DNA from: PALSA-911 sp963743035
GTDB taxonomy: Bacteria > Pseudomonadota > Alphaproteobacteria > Acetobacterales > Acetobacteraceae
Direction: 5' to 3'
Assembly: GCA_963743035.1 (NCBI GenBank)
Contig: CAVUOB010000011.1
Span: 220,316-284,315, forward strand
Length of the DNA stretch: 64,000 nucleotides
The notes beneath the pieces are model-generated. The model saw nothing but the letters and a program-made list of their open reading frames with translations, searched no databases and was not told where the DNA came from. A program made the translations under genes and the position numbers. Shown here piece after piece: positions 7,841 through 16,801 of the stretch. Position 1 is the first letter of the stretch. Every line of letters starts with the position of its first letter.

Positions 7841-9022
7841 ATGCGGGGTTCGTTCTCGGTTCAGGCCTTTGCCGCCGGCGTGCTGGCGGCGTTCGTGGGA
7901 TTCGCCAGTTCCTTCGCCGTCATCGTCCAGGGCCTGGTCGCGGTCGGCGCCAGCCGGGAGGAAGCGGCCTCCGGCCTGATGGCGCTGTCGGTCGCCATGG
8001 GTATCTGCGCGATCTGGCTGAGCCTGCGCACCCGGCTGCCGATCAGCATCGCCTGGTCCACGCCCGGCGGCGCGCTGCTGGCCACCTCCGGCGCGGTGGA
8101 GGGCGGGTTTCCCGCCGCGGTGGGCGCGTTCCTGGTGTGCGGCGTGCTGATCGTGCTCGCCGGGCTGTGGCGCCCGCTCGGCCGCGGGGTCGCCGCCATT
8201 CCCGCGCCGCTGGCCAACGCCATGCTGGCCGGCGTGCTGCTGGGGCTCTGTCTCGCGCCGGTGAAGGCGGTGGCGCAGCAGCCCGTGCTCGGCCTGGCGA
8301 TCATCGTGGTCTGGGCTCTCGTCGCCCGCTTCCGCCGGCTCTACGCGGTGCCGGCGGCGGTGCTGGTCACGGCGGTGCTGATCGTCGTCTCCACCCATAT
8401 CGACGCCGCCGCCATGGGATCGCTCTGGCCCCGCCCGGTGCTGGTGACGCCGCGTTTCACCGCCGGCGCCGTCATCGGCGTCGCGCTGCCCCTGTTCATC
8501 GTCACCATGGCCTCGCAGAACATTCCCGGCATGGCGGTGCTCGGCGTCAACGGCTACCGGCCGGCGGCCGGTCCGCTGTTCACCACCACCGGCGTGTTCA
8601 GCCTGCTCGCCGCGCCCTTTGGCGGCCATGCGGTGAACCTGGCCGCCATCACCGCCGCCCTCTGCGCCGGGGCGGATGCCCATCCCGATCCCGCCCGCCG
8701 CTACTGGGCCGCCGTGGTGGCCGGCGCCGGCTACGTGCTGTTCGGCCTCGCCGCCGGGGCCGCGATCGCCTTCATCAGTGCCGCCCCGCCGATCCTGATC
8801 GAGGCGGTCGCCGGCCTCGCCCTGCTCGGCGCCTTCGGCGGCGCGACCATGGCCGCGCTGGCCGACCCGAAAGACCGCGAGGCGGCGGTGATCACCTTCC
8901 TGGTCACGGCATCGGGGATCTCCTTCGCCGGTATCAGCGGCGCCTTTTGGGGCCTGCTCGCCGGCGGTGCCGTGATGGCCCTGGCGCGATGGAATCCGGC
9001 TGGAAGGCAGGGTTTCCAATAG
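7841..9022 (+). CDS. benE: BenE-family benzoate/H+ symporter
   Basis: The 393-residue product has about twelve hydrophobic segments and the characteristic BenE beginning (GVLAAFVGFASSFAVIVQGL) and internal motifs (PISIAWSTPGGALLATSG; LPLFIVTMASQNIPGMAVL; TGVFSLLAAPFGGHAVNLAAITAA, given in part). BenE transporters bring benzoate or similar aromatic acids across the inner membrane with protons. The next gene encodes a carboxymuconolactone-decarboxylase-family protein and the following regulator is of the IclR class, both common in aromatic-acid catabolism, which supports an aromatic substrate. The symbol reflects family membership only. Confidence 0.85.
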   Translation: MRGSFSVQAFAAGVLAAFVGFASSFAVIVQGLVAVGASREEAASGLMALSVAMGICAIWLSLRTRLPISIAWSTPGGALLATSGAVEGGFPAAVGAFLVCGVLIVLAGLWRPLGRGVAAIPAPLANAMLAGVLLGLCLAPVKAVAQQPVLGLAIIVVWALVARFRRLYAVPAAVLVTAVLIVVSTHIDAAAMGSLWPRPVLVTPRFTAGAVIGVALPLFIVTMASQNIPGMAVLGVNGYRPAAGPLFTTTGVFSLLAAPFGGHAVNLAAITAALCAGADAHPDPARRYWAAVVAGAGYVLFGLAAGAAIAFISAAPPILIEAVAGLALLGAFGGATMAALADPKDREAAVITFLVTASGISFAGISGAFWGLLAGGAVMALARWNPAGRQGFQ

Positions 9023-9077
9023 CGCGACCAGCGGGCAGGATCGCAACGCCAACAAAAACCACGCAGGAGGAACAGCC

Positions 9078-9470
9078 ATGGCCAAGAGCGCAACCTATAA
9101 AAAGGGCAACGAAATGCGCCGCAAGCTGATGGGAGAGGCCTATGCCGACAAGCTCGACAAGTCGGTCTACACCGACAAGGTCATGGAAGGCTTCGGAGAG
9201 GTTACCCGCGAAACGATCTTCGGCACGCTGTGGACGCGCGGCGTCATCGACCTGAAGACCCGCACCCTGATCACCGTCATCTCCGATACCGCCACGGCGC
9301 GCACGCCCGAACTGAAACTGCATCTGCGCATGGCCCTGAACCAGGGCTGGACCGAGGAAGAACTGACCGAAAGCATCCTGCATCTGGTCGGCTATGTCGG
9401 CGCCCCCACGGTTCGCGAGGCCCTGCTCACCGCGCGGGACACCTTCGCCGAAATCCGCGCGGAGACGTAA
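9078..9470 (+). CDS. Carboxymuconolactone decarboxylase family protein
   Basis: The 130-residue size and sequence (RETIFGTLWTRGVIDLKTRTLITV ... LKLHLRMALNQGWTEEELTESILHL, quoted in part) match PcaC-like carboxymuconolactone decarboxylases. PcaC converts 4-carboxymuconolactone to beta-ketoadipate enol-lactone in protocatechuate breakdown, but many family members have other roles. The start is well supported by AGGAGGA 8 bases upstream. The gene follows the benE-like gene by 55 bases and probably belongs to the same unit. No other protocatechuate-pathway gene is seen in the window, so the exact reaction is open. Confidence 0.8.
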   Translation: MAKSATYKKGNEMRRKLMGEAYADKLDKSVYTDKVMEGFGEVTRETIFGTLWTRGVIDLKTRTLITVISDTATARTPELKLHLRMALNQGWTEEELTESILHLVGYVGAPTVREALLTARDTFAEIRAET

Positions 9471-9543
9471 GGCAGGTCAGCACGGGGAGGGCTGCCGCCT
9501 CCAGGCTGGACTTGGGGGACCCGGCCCCGATCTCAAGCTGGGC

Positions 9544-9579
9544 GGGCTAAGCCGGGCGGGGCGTCGCCCGGCTTAGCCC
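9544..9579. terminator. Bidirectional hairpin terminator overlapping the IclR stop
   Basis: A 15-bp perfect stem pairs 9544-9558 (GGGCTAAGCCGGGCG) with 9565-9579 around a 6-base loop. It sits between the convergent decarboxylase-family gene and the IclR gene and includes the last eleven codons of the regulator, so the regulator's C-terminal codons double as terminator stem. Confidence 0.65.
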
Positions 9580-10320
9580 ACGCGCGGCTTCCAGCAGCAG
9601 CGGCGCGAAGTTGCGGGCGAAGGCTTCCGGGTCCCATTCGCCGAGCGATCCGGCGATATGGAGCGCCGCGGCGGGCCGGCCATCGGTGTCGGTGACGGCC
9701 GCGCCGAGCGTCACCTCGCCGAGCGAGACCTCTTCTGCCGCCACGGCGTAGCCCTGGGCGCGGGCTTGTGCCACCTGCTGCAGGATGGCGCCGGGATCGG
9801 TCAGGGTGCGCGCGGTCAGTGCCTCCCGGTCGCAACGCCGGATCAGCGCCTCGGCCTCCGCCGCCGGCAGCATCGCCAGGATGGCGCGCCCGCCCGCGGT
9901 GCTGACCACCGGCACCCGGCGCCCAATCAGGGACGACCAGAAATACTCCCGCTTGCTTTGCTGGCGGATCACGTAGATCAGCGACGCATCCTCCCACAGG
10001 CTCAGGCTCACCCGCTCCCCGCAGGCGCGGCGCAGCTCGGCGACGACGGGCATCGCCATTTCCACCAGCGGCGTCGTGCGCAAATAGTGAAAGGCGGTGT
10101 CCAGCGCCTGGGTGCCCAGGCTGAAGCGGCGTGTCTTGCCGTCCTTGTGCAGGTAGCCGAGGCGCCAGAGCGTGTGCGTGAAGCGTTGCGCGGCGCTCTT
10201 GTCGAGCTCGGCGGCGGCGGCGATCTCGGCCAGACTCATGGCCCCGGGACCCTCGCGGATGGCGTGCAGTACCAGGAAGGCCTTTTCGACCGACCCGACC
10301 AGAAGCGGATCCTTGCGCAT
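9547..10320 (-). CDS. IclR-family transcriptional regulator
   Basis: From the ATG at 10320 (GGAAGG four bases upstream) the protein has 257 residues. An N-terminal winged helix-turn-helix (about residues 8-70, VGSVEKAFLVLHAI ... MSLAEIAAAAELDKSAAQRFTHTL) precedes the IclR effector-binding domain (about 80-250). IclR regulators control catabolic genes in response to aromatic or short organic acids. It is divergent from an MFS transporter gene with an AT-rich palindrome in between, and converges on the benE-like unit; either could be a target. The longer open frame upstream of 10320 has no family match. Confidence 0.88.
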   Translation of the reverse strand: MRKDPLLVGSVEKAFLVLHAIREGPGAMSLAEIAAAAELDKSAAQRFTHTLWRLGYLHKDGKTRRFSLGTQALDTAFHYLRTTPLVEMAMPVVAELRRACGERVSLSLWEDASLIYVIRQQSKREYFWSSLIGRRVPVVSTAGGRAILAMLPAAEAEALIRRCDREALTARTLTDPGAILQQVAQARAQGYAVAAEEVSLGEVTLGAAVTDTDGRPAAALHIAGSLGEWDPEAFARNFAPLLLEAARGLSRATPRPA

Positions 10321-10384
10321 ACGGCCTTCCGTCTCCCCACCGGTTCTTGACACACTGCAGCAATACTGGAGTATGATTTTATAT

Positions 10385-10402
10385 ATCGTAATATAATACG
10401 AT
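10385..10402. promoter_or_regulatory. Inverted repeat, candidate IclR operator
   Basis: ATCGTA (10385-10390) and TACGAT (10397-10402) form a perfect 6-6-6 inverted repeat in a very AT-rich stretch between the divergent iclR-type gene and the MFS gene. IclR proteins typically bind short imperfect palindromes that overlap the promoter, and this is the only such element in the gap. Confidence 0.45.
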
Positions 10403-10463
10403 GATCCTGTGCTCACGCGCAAGGTTGCCGTATCGGTTCGGCATCAGACACGAAAGGCATGGC

Positions 10464-11756
10464 ATGTCGCAGCGCAGCGGATCCGGCGTGGATGAACCAG
10501 GCAACCAGACTGCCATGAAAGCCGTTGGCGCGGCGGTCATCGGCAATGTGCTGGAATGGTATGATTTCTCCGTCTACGGCTATCTCGCCACCATTCTGGC
10601 GCGGCAATTCTTCCGCAACGAGGATCCGACCACCGCGCTGCTCGCCACCTTCGCCGCTTTCGGCATCGGCTTCGTGGTACGCCCGCTGGGCGGCATCGTG
10701 ATCGGGCGCATGGGCGACACGCATGGGCGCAAGGCGGCGCTGCTGCTGACCATCTTCATGATGGCGTTCGGCACCGTCGTGATCGGCCTGCTGCCGACCT
10801 ATGACAGCATCGGCGTCATGGCGCCCATCCTGCTGGTGATGTGCCGCCTGGTGCAGGGTTTCGCCGCCGGCGGCGAGTGGGGCGGGTCCACCGCCTTCAT
10901 CGTCGAATGGGCGCCCAGGAACCGCCGGGGATATTTCGGCAGCTTTCAGCAGGCCAGCGTCGCCGGCGGCCTGCTGCTCGGCTCCGCAGTCGCCGCCATC
11001 TGCAGCAGCCTTCTCTCCGCGGACGCCATGGCATCCTGGGGCTGGCGCGTTCCCTTCCTGCTGGGCGGCGTGCTGATCCCGCTCGGCGTCTACATGCGCC
11101 GCAACATCGACGAGACGCCCGCCTACCGTGCCGCCGCCGGGCAGGCCGCGCGGCCGCACGCGGCGCAGGCGGGCAACTGGACCCTCGCCGGGCGGGCCTT
11201 CGGCTTCACGGTGCTCTGGACCGTCTCCTACTATGTGATGCTGAGCTATATGCCGACCTTCACCCAGGCCTATGCCGGGCTGACACGGACGCAGGCGCTG
11301 TGGTCGAACACCATTGGCCTGGTGGTCCTGGTCGGCATCATACCGCTGATGGGCACGCTGTCCGACCGCATCGGACGCAAGCCGCTGCTGCTGGCCTGCT
11401 GCGTGGCGTTCATCCTGCTGACCTATCCGCTGTTCCTGCTGCTGGTCTCCGCGGCCGGCCTGGCGACGGTGATCCCGGTGCAGGTGGTCTTCGCGCTGAT
11501 GATCGCGAGCTTCTCCGGCCCCGGCCCGGCGGCCATCGCGGAAATTTTTCCGACAGCTTCGCGCTCCACCTACATGTCTACCGGCTACAGCCTGGCGGTG
11601 GCCGTGTTCGGCGGCTTCGCGCCCTATATCGCCACCTGGCTGATCGCAAAGACCGGATCGCCGCTCTCGCCCACCTTCTACCTGATCGCGGCGGCCATCC
11701 TGTCCACGCTGGTCATCCTGCGGCTGCGCGAGACGGCGCATTCCGAGCTGAGCTGA
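10464..11756 (+). CDS. MFS transporter, metabolite:H+ symporter type
   Basis: The 430-residue product starts at the second in-frame ATG (10464), which begins the conserved N-terminus. Twelve predicted spans and the typical MFS loops are visible: GNVLEWYDFSVYGYLA at the first span, RPLGGIVIGRMGDTHGRKAA in the 2-3 loop and MGTLSDRIGRKPLLL in the 8-9 loop. The first motif is typical of the metabolite:proton symporters (ProP, ShiA and KgtP relatives), which import osmolytes or organic acids. It is divergent from the IclR-type regulator and is followed 52 bases later by a deacetylase-fold gene. Confidence 0.87.
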   Translation: MSQRSGSGVDEPGNQTAMKAVGAAVIGNVLEWYDFSVYGYLATILARQFFRNEDPTTALLATFAAFGIGFVVRPLGGIVIGRMGDTHGRKAALLLTIFMMAFGTVVIGLLPTYDSIGVMAPILLVMCRLVQGFAAGGEWGGSTAFIVEWAPRNRRGYFGSFQQASVAGGLLLGSAVAAICSSLLSADAMASWGWRVPFLLGGVLIPLGVYMRRNIDETPAYRAAAGQAARPHAAQAGNWTLAGRAFGFTVLWTVSYYVMLSYMPTFTQAYAGLTRTQALWSNTIGLVVLVGIIPLMGTLSDRIGRKPLLLACCVAFILLTYPLFLLLVSAAGLATVIPVQVVFALMIASFSGPGPAAIAEIFPTASRSTYMSTGYSLAVAVFGGFAPYIATWLIAKTGSPLSPTFYLIAAAILSTLVILRLRETAHSELS

Positions 11757-11808
11757 TCCCCCCTAAGCCGCCCCCCGTCCCGAACCGATCCCTGCGAGAA
11801 CCCCCGCC

Positions 11809-12723
11809 ATGGCCCAGAACAATCCGAACGACTTCGCTGCGATGGAGCCCTGGCAGTGGCCGGACCGGCACTGGCAGGGCCTGATCCGGCAGGTGCGTGC
11901 CGGGCGGGCGTTACGCCCCGCCAGCTGGCCCGGCGGCGCGCGCTGCGCCGTCGCGCTATCCTTCGACAGCGACCACGAGACGAACGAGTTGCGCGACGGC
12001 GGCAAATCCATCGGCCGCCTGGCCTGGGGGCAGTACGGCAACCGCGTCGGCGTGCCGCGCATTGCGAAGCTGCTCGACCGGCACGGCATCCGCGCCACCT
12101 TCTATGTCCCGGCCGTCGCCGCCATGACCCATCCCGACGAGCAGCGCGCTTTGGTCGCCGACGGGCACGAGATCGGCATTCACGGCTGGATCCACGAGCT
12201 GAACTCGGTGCTGCCCTATGAGGCGGAGCGCGACCTGATGTTCCGCGCCACCGACAAGCTGGAGGAGATCACCGGCATCCGTCCGGTCGGCCTGCGCACG
12301 CCGTCCTGGGATTTCAGCCCCAACACGCTGCGCATCGAGCGCGAGCTCGGCCTGCTGTACGACAGCTCGCTGATGGCGGACGAGGATTGCTACGAGCTGG
12401 TGATGGACGGCGAGCCCACCGGCATCGTGGAGCTGCCGGTGGAATGGGTGCGCGACGACGCGGTGTATTTCATGATGCACCGCTTTCAGTCGCTGCGGCC
12501 CTACACCGCGCCGGAGGACGTGTTCAACATCTTCCGCCGCGAATTCGACGCCGCCCACGCCGAGGGCGGCCTGTTCCAGTTGACCTGCCACCCGCACATC
12601 ATCGGCTATCGCTCGCGCATCTGGATCCTGGACGAACTAATCGCGCACGCGAAGGCGAAGGGCGATGTGTGGTTCGCGACCCATGCCGAGGTGGCCGCCT
12701 ACGCCCGTGACCACGCCGCGTGA
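11809..12723 (+). CDS. Polysaccharide-deacetylase-fold hydrolase (PuuE-like)
   Basis: The 304-residue protein has the NodB-type layout: the metal-binding aspartates in the first motif (VALSFDSDHETNEL), GIRATFYVPAVAAM, then the H-x3-H-like motif in GHEIGIHGWIHELN. The later motif RTPSWDFSPNTL and a histidine-containing end motif (LTCHPHIIGYRSR) follow. Cytoplasmic members without signal peptides, as here, include PuuE allantoinase-like amidohydrolases and other C-N hydrolases rather than cell-wall deacetylases. Its position directly after an organic-acid or osmolyte transporter supports catabolism of an imported N-containing compound. Exact substrate unknown. Confidence 0.8.
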   Translation: MAQNNPNDFAAMEPWQWPDRHWQGLIRQVRAGRALRPASWPGGARCAVALSFDSDHETNELRDGGKSIGRLAWGQYGNRVGVPRIAKLLDRHGIRATFYVPAVAAMTHPDEQRALVADGHEIGIHGWIHELNSVLPYEAERDLMFRATDKLEEITGIRPVGLRTPSWDFSPNTLRIERELGLLYDSSLMADEDCYELVMDGEPTGIVELPVEWVRDDAVYFMMHRFQSLRPYTAPEDVFNIFRREFDAAHAEGGLFQLTCHPHIIGYRSRIWILDELIAHAKAKGDVWFATHAEVAAYARDHAA

Positions 12724-12738
12724 GCCGTAGAGCCCCCT

Positions 12739-14049
12739 CTATCCCGCCCCCACCGCCATGGTGGAAACCAACTCGCCCGTGCGGATCGGGTGGTTGGGAA
12801 TTATCAGGATGTAGGAAAGGGCGGACGCCAATCCGACGGCGGCGCCGACCAGCAGCGCCGGGACGAAGCTGCCGGTGGCCTGCACGATGAAGCCGGTCAC
12901 CGTCGGTGCCAGCGCGCCGCCCAGATAGCCGCCGAAATTCTGGATGCTGCCCAGTGAGGCCGTGCAATGCGCCGGCGCAGCCACGCTGGCGAGCGCCCAG
13001 GACATGCCGCTCGACCCGCCGCCGCAGAACACCGCACCGGAGATGAACGCCACCGCCAATACGTTGCTCGGCGTATAGGCGGCCAGGATGGTGAACACCG
13101 CCGTGCCGACCAGCAGCACGACGATCGGCAGCTTGCGGCTGTTGATCGGAGAGAAGCCCCAATCCATCAGCCGGTCGGCTACCCAGCCGGCGCTGATGCT
13201 GCCCACCACGCCGCAGGCATACGGAATGGAGGCGACGAAGCCGGTGGTGCGGATGCTCATGTGGCGCTGGATTTCCAGGTAGCCCGGCAGCCAGGCGGCG
13301 AACAGCCAGGTCAGGTAGACGATGCCGAAGAACCCGAGAATGAGCCCCCAGGTGGTGCGGAAGCGGAACAGGCCGCGCCATTCCGCCAGCGTCACCTGCT
13401 CGGCGCCGCGCTTTTCCTCTCCCTCGGTCAGATGTTCCGCCTCCGCCGGGCTCAGCGATGCCTCGCGGACCTCCCGGTACAGGGTGAACCACAGGATCGC
13501 GACGACCACGCCGCTCATGCCCATGATGACGAACATCCAGCGCCAGCCGAAGCTCAGCATCAGAAGGGTCAGCAGCGGCGGCGCGATGGCCGGGCCGAGC
13601 GAGGAGGAGCAGTTGAACAGGCCGGTCGGCAGCGCGCGGTCGCGCACGTTCCACCAGTCCCGCACCACACGTACCGCACCCGAGAACATCGGCGCCTCGC
13701 CCATGCCGAGAAAGACCCGGGCGACGACGAACTGCCAGAAGCCGCCGACCAGGCCGGCGCAGGCCTGGGCGACGGACCAGACGGCGAGGCCGGCCCCGAG
13801 CAGCCACCGCGGCCCCAGCCGGTCCACCAGCATGCCGCCCGGCAGCTGCGAGAACGCATAGGCCCAGAGGAAGGCCGACAGCAGCAGCCCCATATCGGCG
13901 ATCGACAGCCCGAGATCCTGGCGGATCAGCGGATTGGCGATCGAGAGCGTGGCACGGTCGAGGTAGTTCAGCGTGCCGGCGACGACGAGCAGCGACAGCG
14001 CCGAACGCTGCAGCGTCTTCACGCGAGGTGGAACGGCAGCGTGGGCCAT
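12739..14049 (-). CDS. MFS transporter, anion:cation symporter-like
   Basis: The start is the ATG at 14049, behind GAGAGGAG with proper spacing, giving 436 residues. The N-terminus TLNYLDRATLSIANPLI and the loop QLPGGMLVDRLGPRWLL are typical of the ACS family, which takes up organic anions such as glucarate, phthalate or 4-hydroxyphenylacetate. Twelve spans are predicted. It converges on the deacetylase-fold gene with only 15 bases between the stops, and it is preceded on the same strand by a substrate-binding protein gene that ends 31 bases upstream of its start, so the two are probably co-transcribed. Confidence 0.87.
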   Translation of the reverse strand: MAHAAVPPRVKTLQRSALSLLVVAGTLNYLDRATLSIANPLIRQDLGLSIADMGLLLSAFLWAYAFSQLPGGMLVDRLGPRWLLGAGLAVWSVAQACAGLVGGFWQFVVARVFLGMGEAPMFSGAVRVVRDWWNVRDRALPTGLFNCSSSLGPAIAPPLLTLLMLSFGWRWMFVIMGMSGVVVAILWFTLYREVREASLSPAEAEHLTEGEEKRGAEQVTLAEWRGLFRFRTTWGLILGFFGIVYLTWLFAAWLPGYLEIQRHMSIRTTGFVASIPYACGVVGSISAGWVADRLMDWGFSPINSRKLPIVVLLVGTAVFTILAAYTPSNVLAVAFISGAVFCGGGSSGMSWALASVAAPAHCTASLGSIQNFGGYLGGALAPTVTGFIVQATGSFVPALLVGAAVGLASALSYILIIPNHPIRTGELVSTMAVGAG

Positions 14050-14080
14050 CGAACTCCTCCTCTCCGGCGACGGGCCGGGT

Positions 14081-15325
14081 TCAGGCGTGGACCATCGCGC
14101 AGCTTCCATCGGCCATCGGGCGGAAGGCCTTGTCGGTCGGCGTGGTCGCCAGCAGCTTGTAGACATCGCCCGGGTAGCGGCTCTCCGCCGGCGACTTTAC
14201 CCCAAACAGATAGGCGGGGTGAATGGTGCGGCCGTCGGCGCGGATCGAACCCGGACCGAAGCAGTCATCGTCGGTCGGCATCGCCTTCATGGCCTGCATG
14301 GTGGCGCGGCCGGACTCCTTGGCCTTTGCCGGTCCCATCGCCTTCACCACCTTCAGGTAGTGCAGCACCGCCGCGTAGTCCCCGGCGTGGTTCTGGCAGG
14401 GGAAGGTGCCCTCCGGCAGATGCGGTTTGACCCGCGCCATGAAGCTGCGGGTGCGGTCGTTCAGATCCCAGTAGAAGGTTTCCGCCTCGGTCATGCCCTG
14501 CGCCACCGGCAGGCCCAGGGCAAGGACGCTGTTGATGTAGCCGGAGAAGCCGACAAAGGTCGATTTTCCCTGGGTCAGCCCGAACTCGTGCGCCTGCTTC
14601 ACGCAGTTGACGAAGTCGGTGCCTGCCCCGGTGAAGGCGATCGCCTTGGCGCCGCTGGCCTGCGCCTGAAGAAAATAGGCGGAGAAATCGGTCGTCTCGG
14701 GGAACGGGTAGGAGACGCTGCCGATCACCTTGCCGCCGGCCTGGACGACCGCCTCGGTCACGTCGCCCTGGAACATCTTTCCGAACGCATAGTTGGGCGT
14801 GATGAAGAACCAGGTATCGAGGCCCTGCTTGACCAGCGGCGCGCCGGTGGCATGCGCCAGGCACCAGGTGTCGTAGCCCCAGTGCAGCGCGTTGGGGCTG
14901 CAATATTCGGAGGTCAGCGCCGAGCTGGCGGCCGACGTGTTCAAATGCAGCTTGTCCTTCTGCTCCACCACCGCCTTCAGCGCGATCGCCAGCGCCGAAT
15001 TGCTGACGCCGACCACCGCGTCCACGCCCGACTGGTCGAACCATTGCCGCACGATGCCGAGCCCGACATCCGCCTTGTTCTGATGGTCCGCCGACAGCAA
15101 TTCGACCGCGAAATCCGGATTGGCGGCGCGGAACTCGCGAATCGCCTGCTGCGTGCACGCGACGCTGGTGGCACCGGTGATGTCGCGGTAGGGCCCGGAC
15201 ATGTCCTCGAGCAGGCCGATGCGGATCGTGTTGTCGCCGCTCTTGGCCTGCGCGAAGGCACGCCCGGCGGGAATGGCAGCGGTTGCCAGGCTGGAGCCCA
15301 TCAGGCTGCGGCGGGTAAATGTCAT
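14081..15325 (-). CDS. ABC transporter substrate-binding protein, branched-chain type (orphan)
   Basis: The 414-residue protein begins with a twin-arginine-like signal (MTFTRRSLMGSSLATAAIPA) and continues IRIGLLEDMSGPYRDITG, the Peripla_BP_6 receptor pattern. AAAGGAGG upstream of 15325 supports the start. It is a paralogue of the receptor at 1666-2901, sharing ADHQNKADVGLG versus ADHQNKPDVAVG, SYPFPETTDFSAY and FYWDLNDRTR. No partner permease is nearby. It sits in front of an organic-anion MFS transporter and divergent from a CoA-transferase gene, so the ligand is likely an organic acid activated to a CoA ester. Confidence 0.85.
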   Translation of the reverse strand: MTFTRRSLMGSSLATAAIPAGRAFAQAKSGDNTIRIGLLEDMSGPYRDITGATSVACTQQAIREFRAANPDFAVELLSADHQNKADVGLGIVRQWFDQSGVDAVVGVSNSALAIALKAVVEQKDKLHLNTSAASSALTSEYCSPNALHWGYDTWCLAHATGAPLVKQGLDTWFFITPNYAFGKMFQGDVTEAVVQAGGKVIGSVSYPFPETTDFSAYFLQAQASGAKAIAFTGAGTDFVNCVKQAHEFGLTQGKSTFVGFSGYINSVLALGLPVAQGMTEAETFYWDLNDRTRSFMARVKPHLPEGTFPCQNHAGDYAAVLHYLKVVKAMGPAKAKESGRATMQAMKAMPTDDDCFGPGSIRADGRTIHPAYLFGVKSPAESRYPGDVYKLLATTPTDKAFRPMADGSCAMVHA

Positions 15326-15493
15326 TCGCGTTTCCTCCTTTGATCGCTATTGGGCGTCATCCTGACACAAGCGCCGCCGGACGCCAGCCGTCGGGGTGCC
15401 CGCGTGATCCGGGAGCCTGGGCGGCAGGTGCCCCTGTCGCCAAGCCGGGCGGGTTTGCCTATCCTCGCCCGAAACTGTCCGGAACTTGCCGTC

Positions 15494-16687
15494 ATGACCG
15501 AAGCCACAGGCCCGCTGAAGGGCGTCCGCGTACTCGACCTCACCGCCGTCGTCCTCGGCCCCTTCGCTACCCAGACGCTCGGCGACTGGGGTGCCGACGT
15601 GATCAAGGTGGAGAACATCGAAGGCGATCAGGCCCGCAATTCCGGGCTGTTCCGCAATCGCGGCATGGCCTCGGTGTTCCTGCAGATCAACCGCAACAAG
15701 CGGTCGGTCGCGCTCAACCTGAAATCCGAAGCGGGCAAGGAAGCGCTGCGCCGGCTGATCGGCACGGTCGACGTGCTGGTCAGCAATGTCCGCCCGGCCG
15801 GCATGGCGCGGCTCGGCTTCGGCTACGAGGCCTGCAAGGCGCTCAATCCGCGGCTGATCTATGCGGTGGCCACCGGCTTCGGCCAGGATGGCCCGTGGCG
15901 CGCCCGCCCCGCCTTCGACGAGATCATTCAGGCAGCCAGCGGCTTCGCCTCGGCCATGGGGTCGGACGACCAGCCACAATTCGTCCCCAGCCTGGCGGCG
16001 GACAAGCTGACCGGCATGGCGATGGTCTCCGCGGTCTGCGCCGCGCTGTACCACCGCGAGCGCAGCGGCGAGGGGCAGCTCGTGGAAGTGCCGATGATGG
16101 AAACGCTGACCGCCTTCAACAGCGTCGAGATGATGGGCGGCCTGAGCTTCGAGCCGGGCCTGGGGGCGCCGGGCTACAAGCGCATGCGCCACCGCAAGCC
16201 GGCCAGGACGAAAGACGGCTGGCTGACGATGCTGCCCTATTCCACGGCCAATTGGTGCGCCTTCTTCGAGGCGGTGGGTCGGCCCGAGCTGATCGAGGCG
16301 CTCGGCGTGAACGATCCGGTGCAGCGCAACCAGAACATCGACCGGGTCTATGAGACGATGCGCGAGATCGCGCTGAGCCGAACCACCGCCGAATGGGAGG
16401 AGCTGCTGCTGCGCATCGACGTGCCGCACACCGCCTTCACCCGGCTGACCGCGGTTACCGAACAGCCGCATCTGCGGGAGGTGGACATGTTCCCGGTCAT
16501 GCAACACCCGACGGAAGGCCCGATCCGCGTCGCCAAGCCGCCAACCCGCTTCGCCGACACCCCGGCCAGCATCCGCCGGCACGTGCCGCGTCTGGGCGAG
16601 CATACCGCGGAGGTGCTGCGCGAAGTCGGCTTCAGCGACGCCGAGATTGCTGGGATGACGGCCAGCAGGGCGGCCAGGCAGGCCTGA
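15494..16687 (+). CDS. CaiB/BaiF family (class III) CoA-transferase
   Basis: The ATG at 15494 starts the conserved N-terminus GPLKGVRVLDLTAVVLGPF, giving 397 residues, the usual class III length. GDWGADVIKVENIEGD follows. The catalytic aspartate is Asp141 in PAFDEIIQAASG. These enzymes move CoA between carboxylic acids through Asp-linked anhydride intermediates, for example formyl-CoA:oxalate or carnitine CoA-transferases. The gene is divergent from the substrate-binding protein at 14081-15325, and together with the MFS gene suggests uptake and activation of an organic acid. The acid is not identifiable. Confidence 0.87.
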   Translation: MTEATGPLKGVRVLDLTAVVLGPFATQTLGDWGADVIKVENIEGDQARNSGLFRNRGMASVFLQINRNKRSVALNLKSEAGKEALRRLIGTVDVLVSNVRPAGMARLGFGYEACKALNPRLIYAVATGFGQDGPWRARPAFDEIIQAASGFASAMGSDDQPQFVPSLAADKLTGMAMVSAVCAALYHRERSGEGQLVEVPMMETLTAFNSVEMMGGLSFEPGLGAPGYKRMRHRKPARTKDGWLTMLPYSTANWCAFFEAVGRPELIEALGVNDPVQRNQNIDRVYETMREIALSRTTAEWEELLLRIDVPHTAFTRLTAVTEQPHLREVDMFPVMQHPTEGPIRVAKPPTRFADTPASIRRHVPRLGEHTAEVLREVGFSDAEIAGMTASRAARQA

Positions 16688-16748
16688 CCGGCGGTCGCAA
16701 CGAGGGGCTGGCGAGAAAGGAAGCAAGGCCGGGCTTTGCCCGGACCCA

Positions 16749-16770
16749 CCAAAGGGCAGTCGCCCTTTGG
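16749..16770. terminator. Hairpin terminator between CoA-transferase gene and glmS
   Basis: CCAAAGGGC (16749-16757) pairs with GCCCTTTGG (16762-16770). It follows a GGGCTTTGCCC element and is part of a short GC-rich stretch that resembles one arm of the large palindromic repeats at 55.9, 57.5 and 62.5 kb. It serves two convergent genes. Confidence 0.6.
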
Positions 16771-16801
16771 AAACCCGTTTAATGGGGCCGGGGGGCCGGC
16801 C

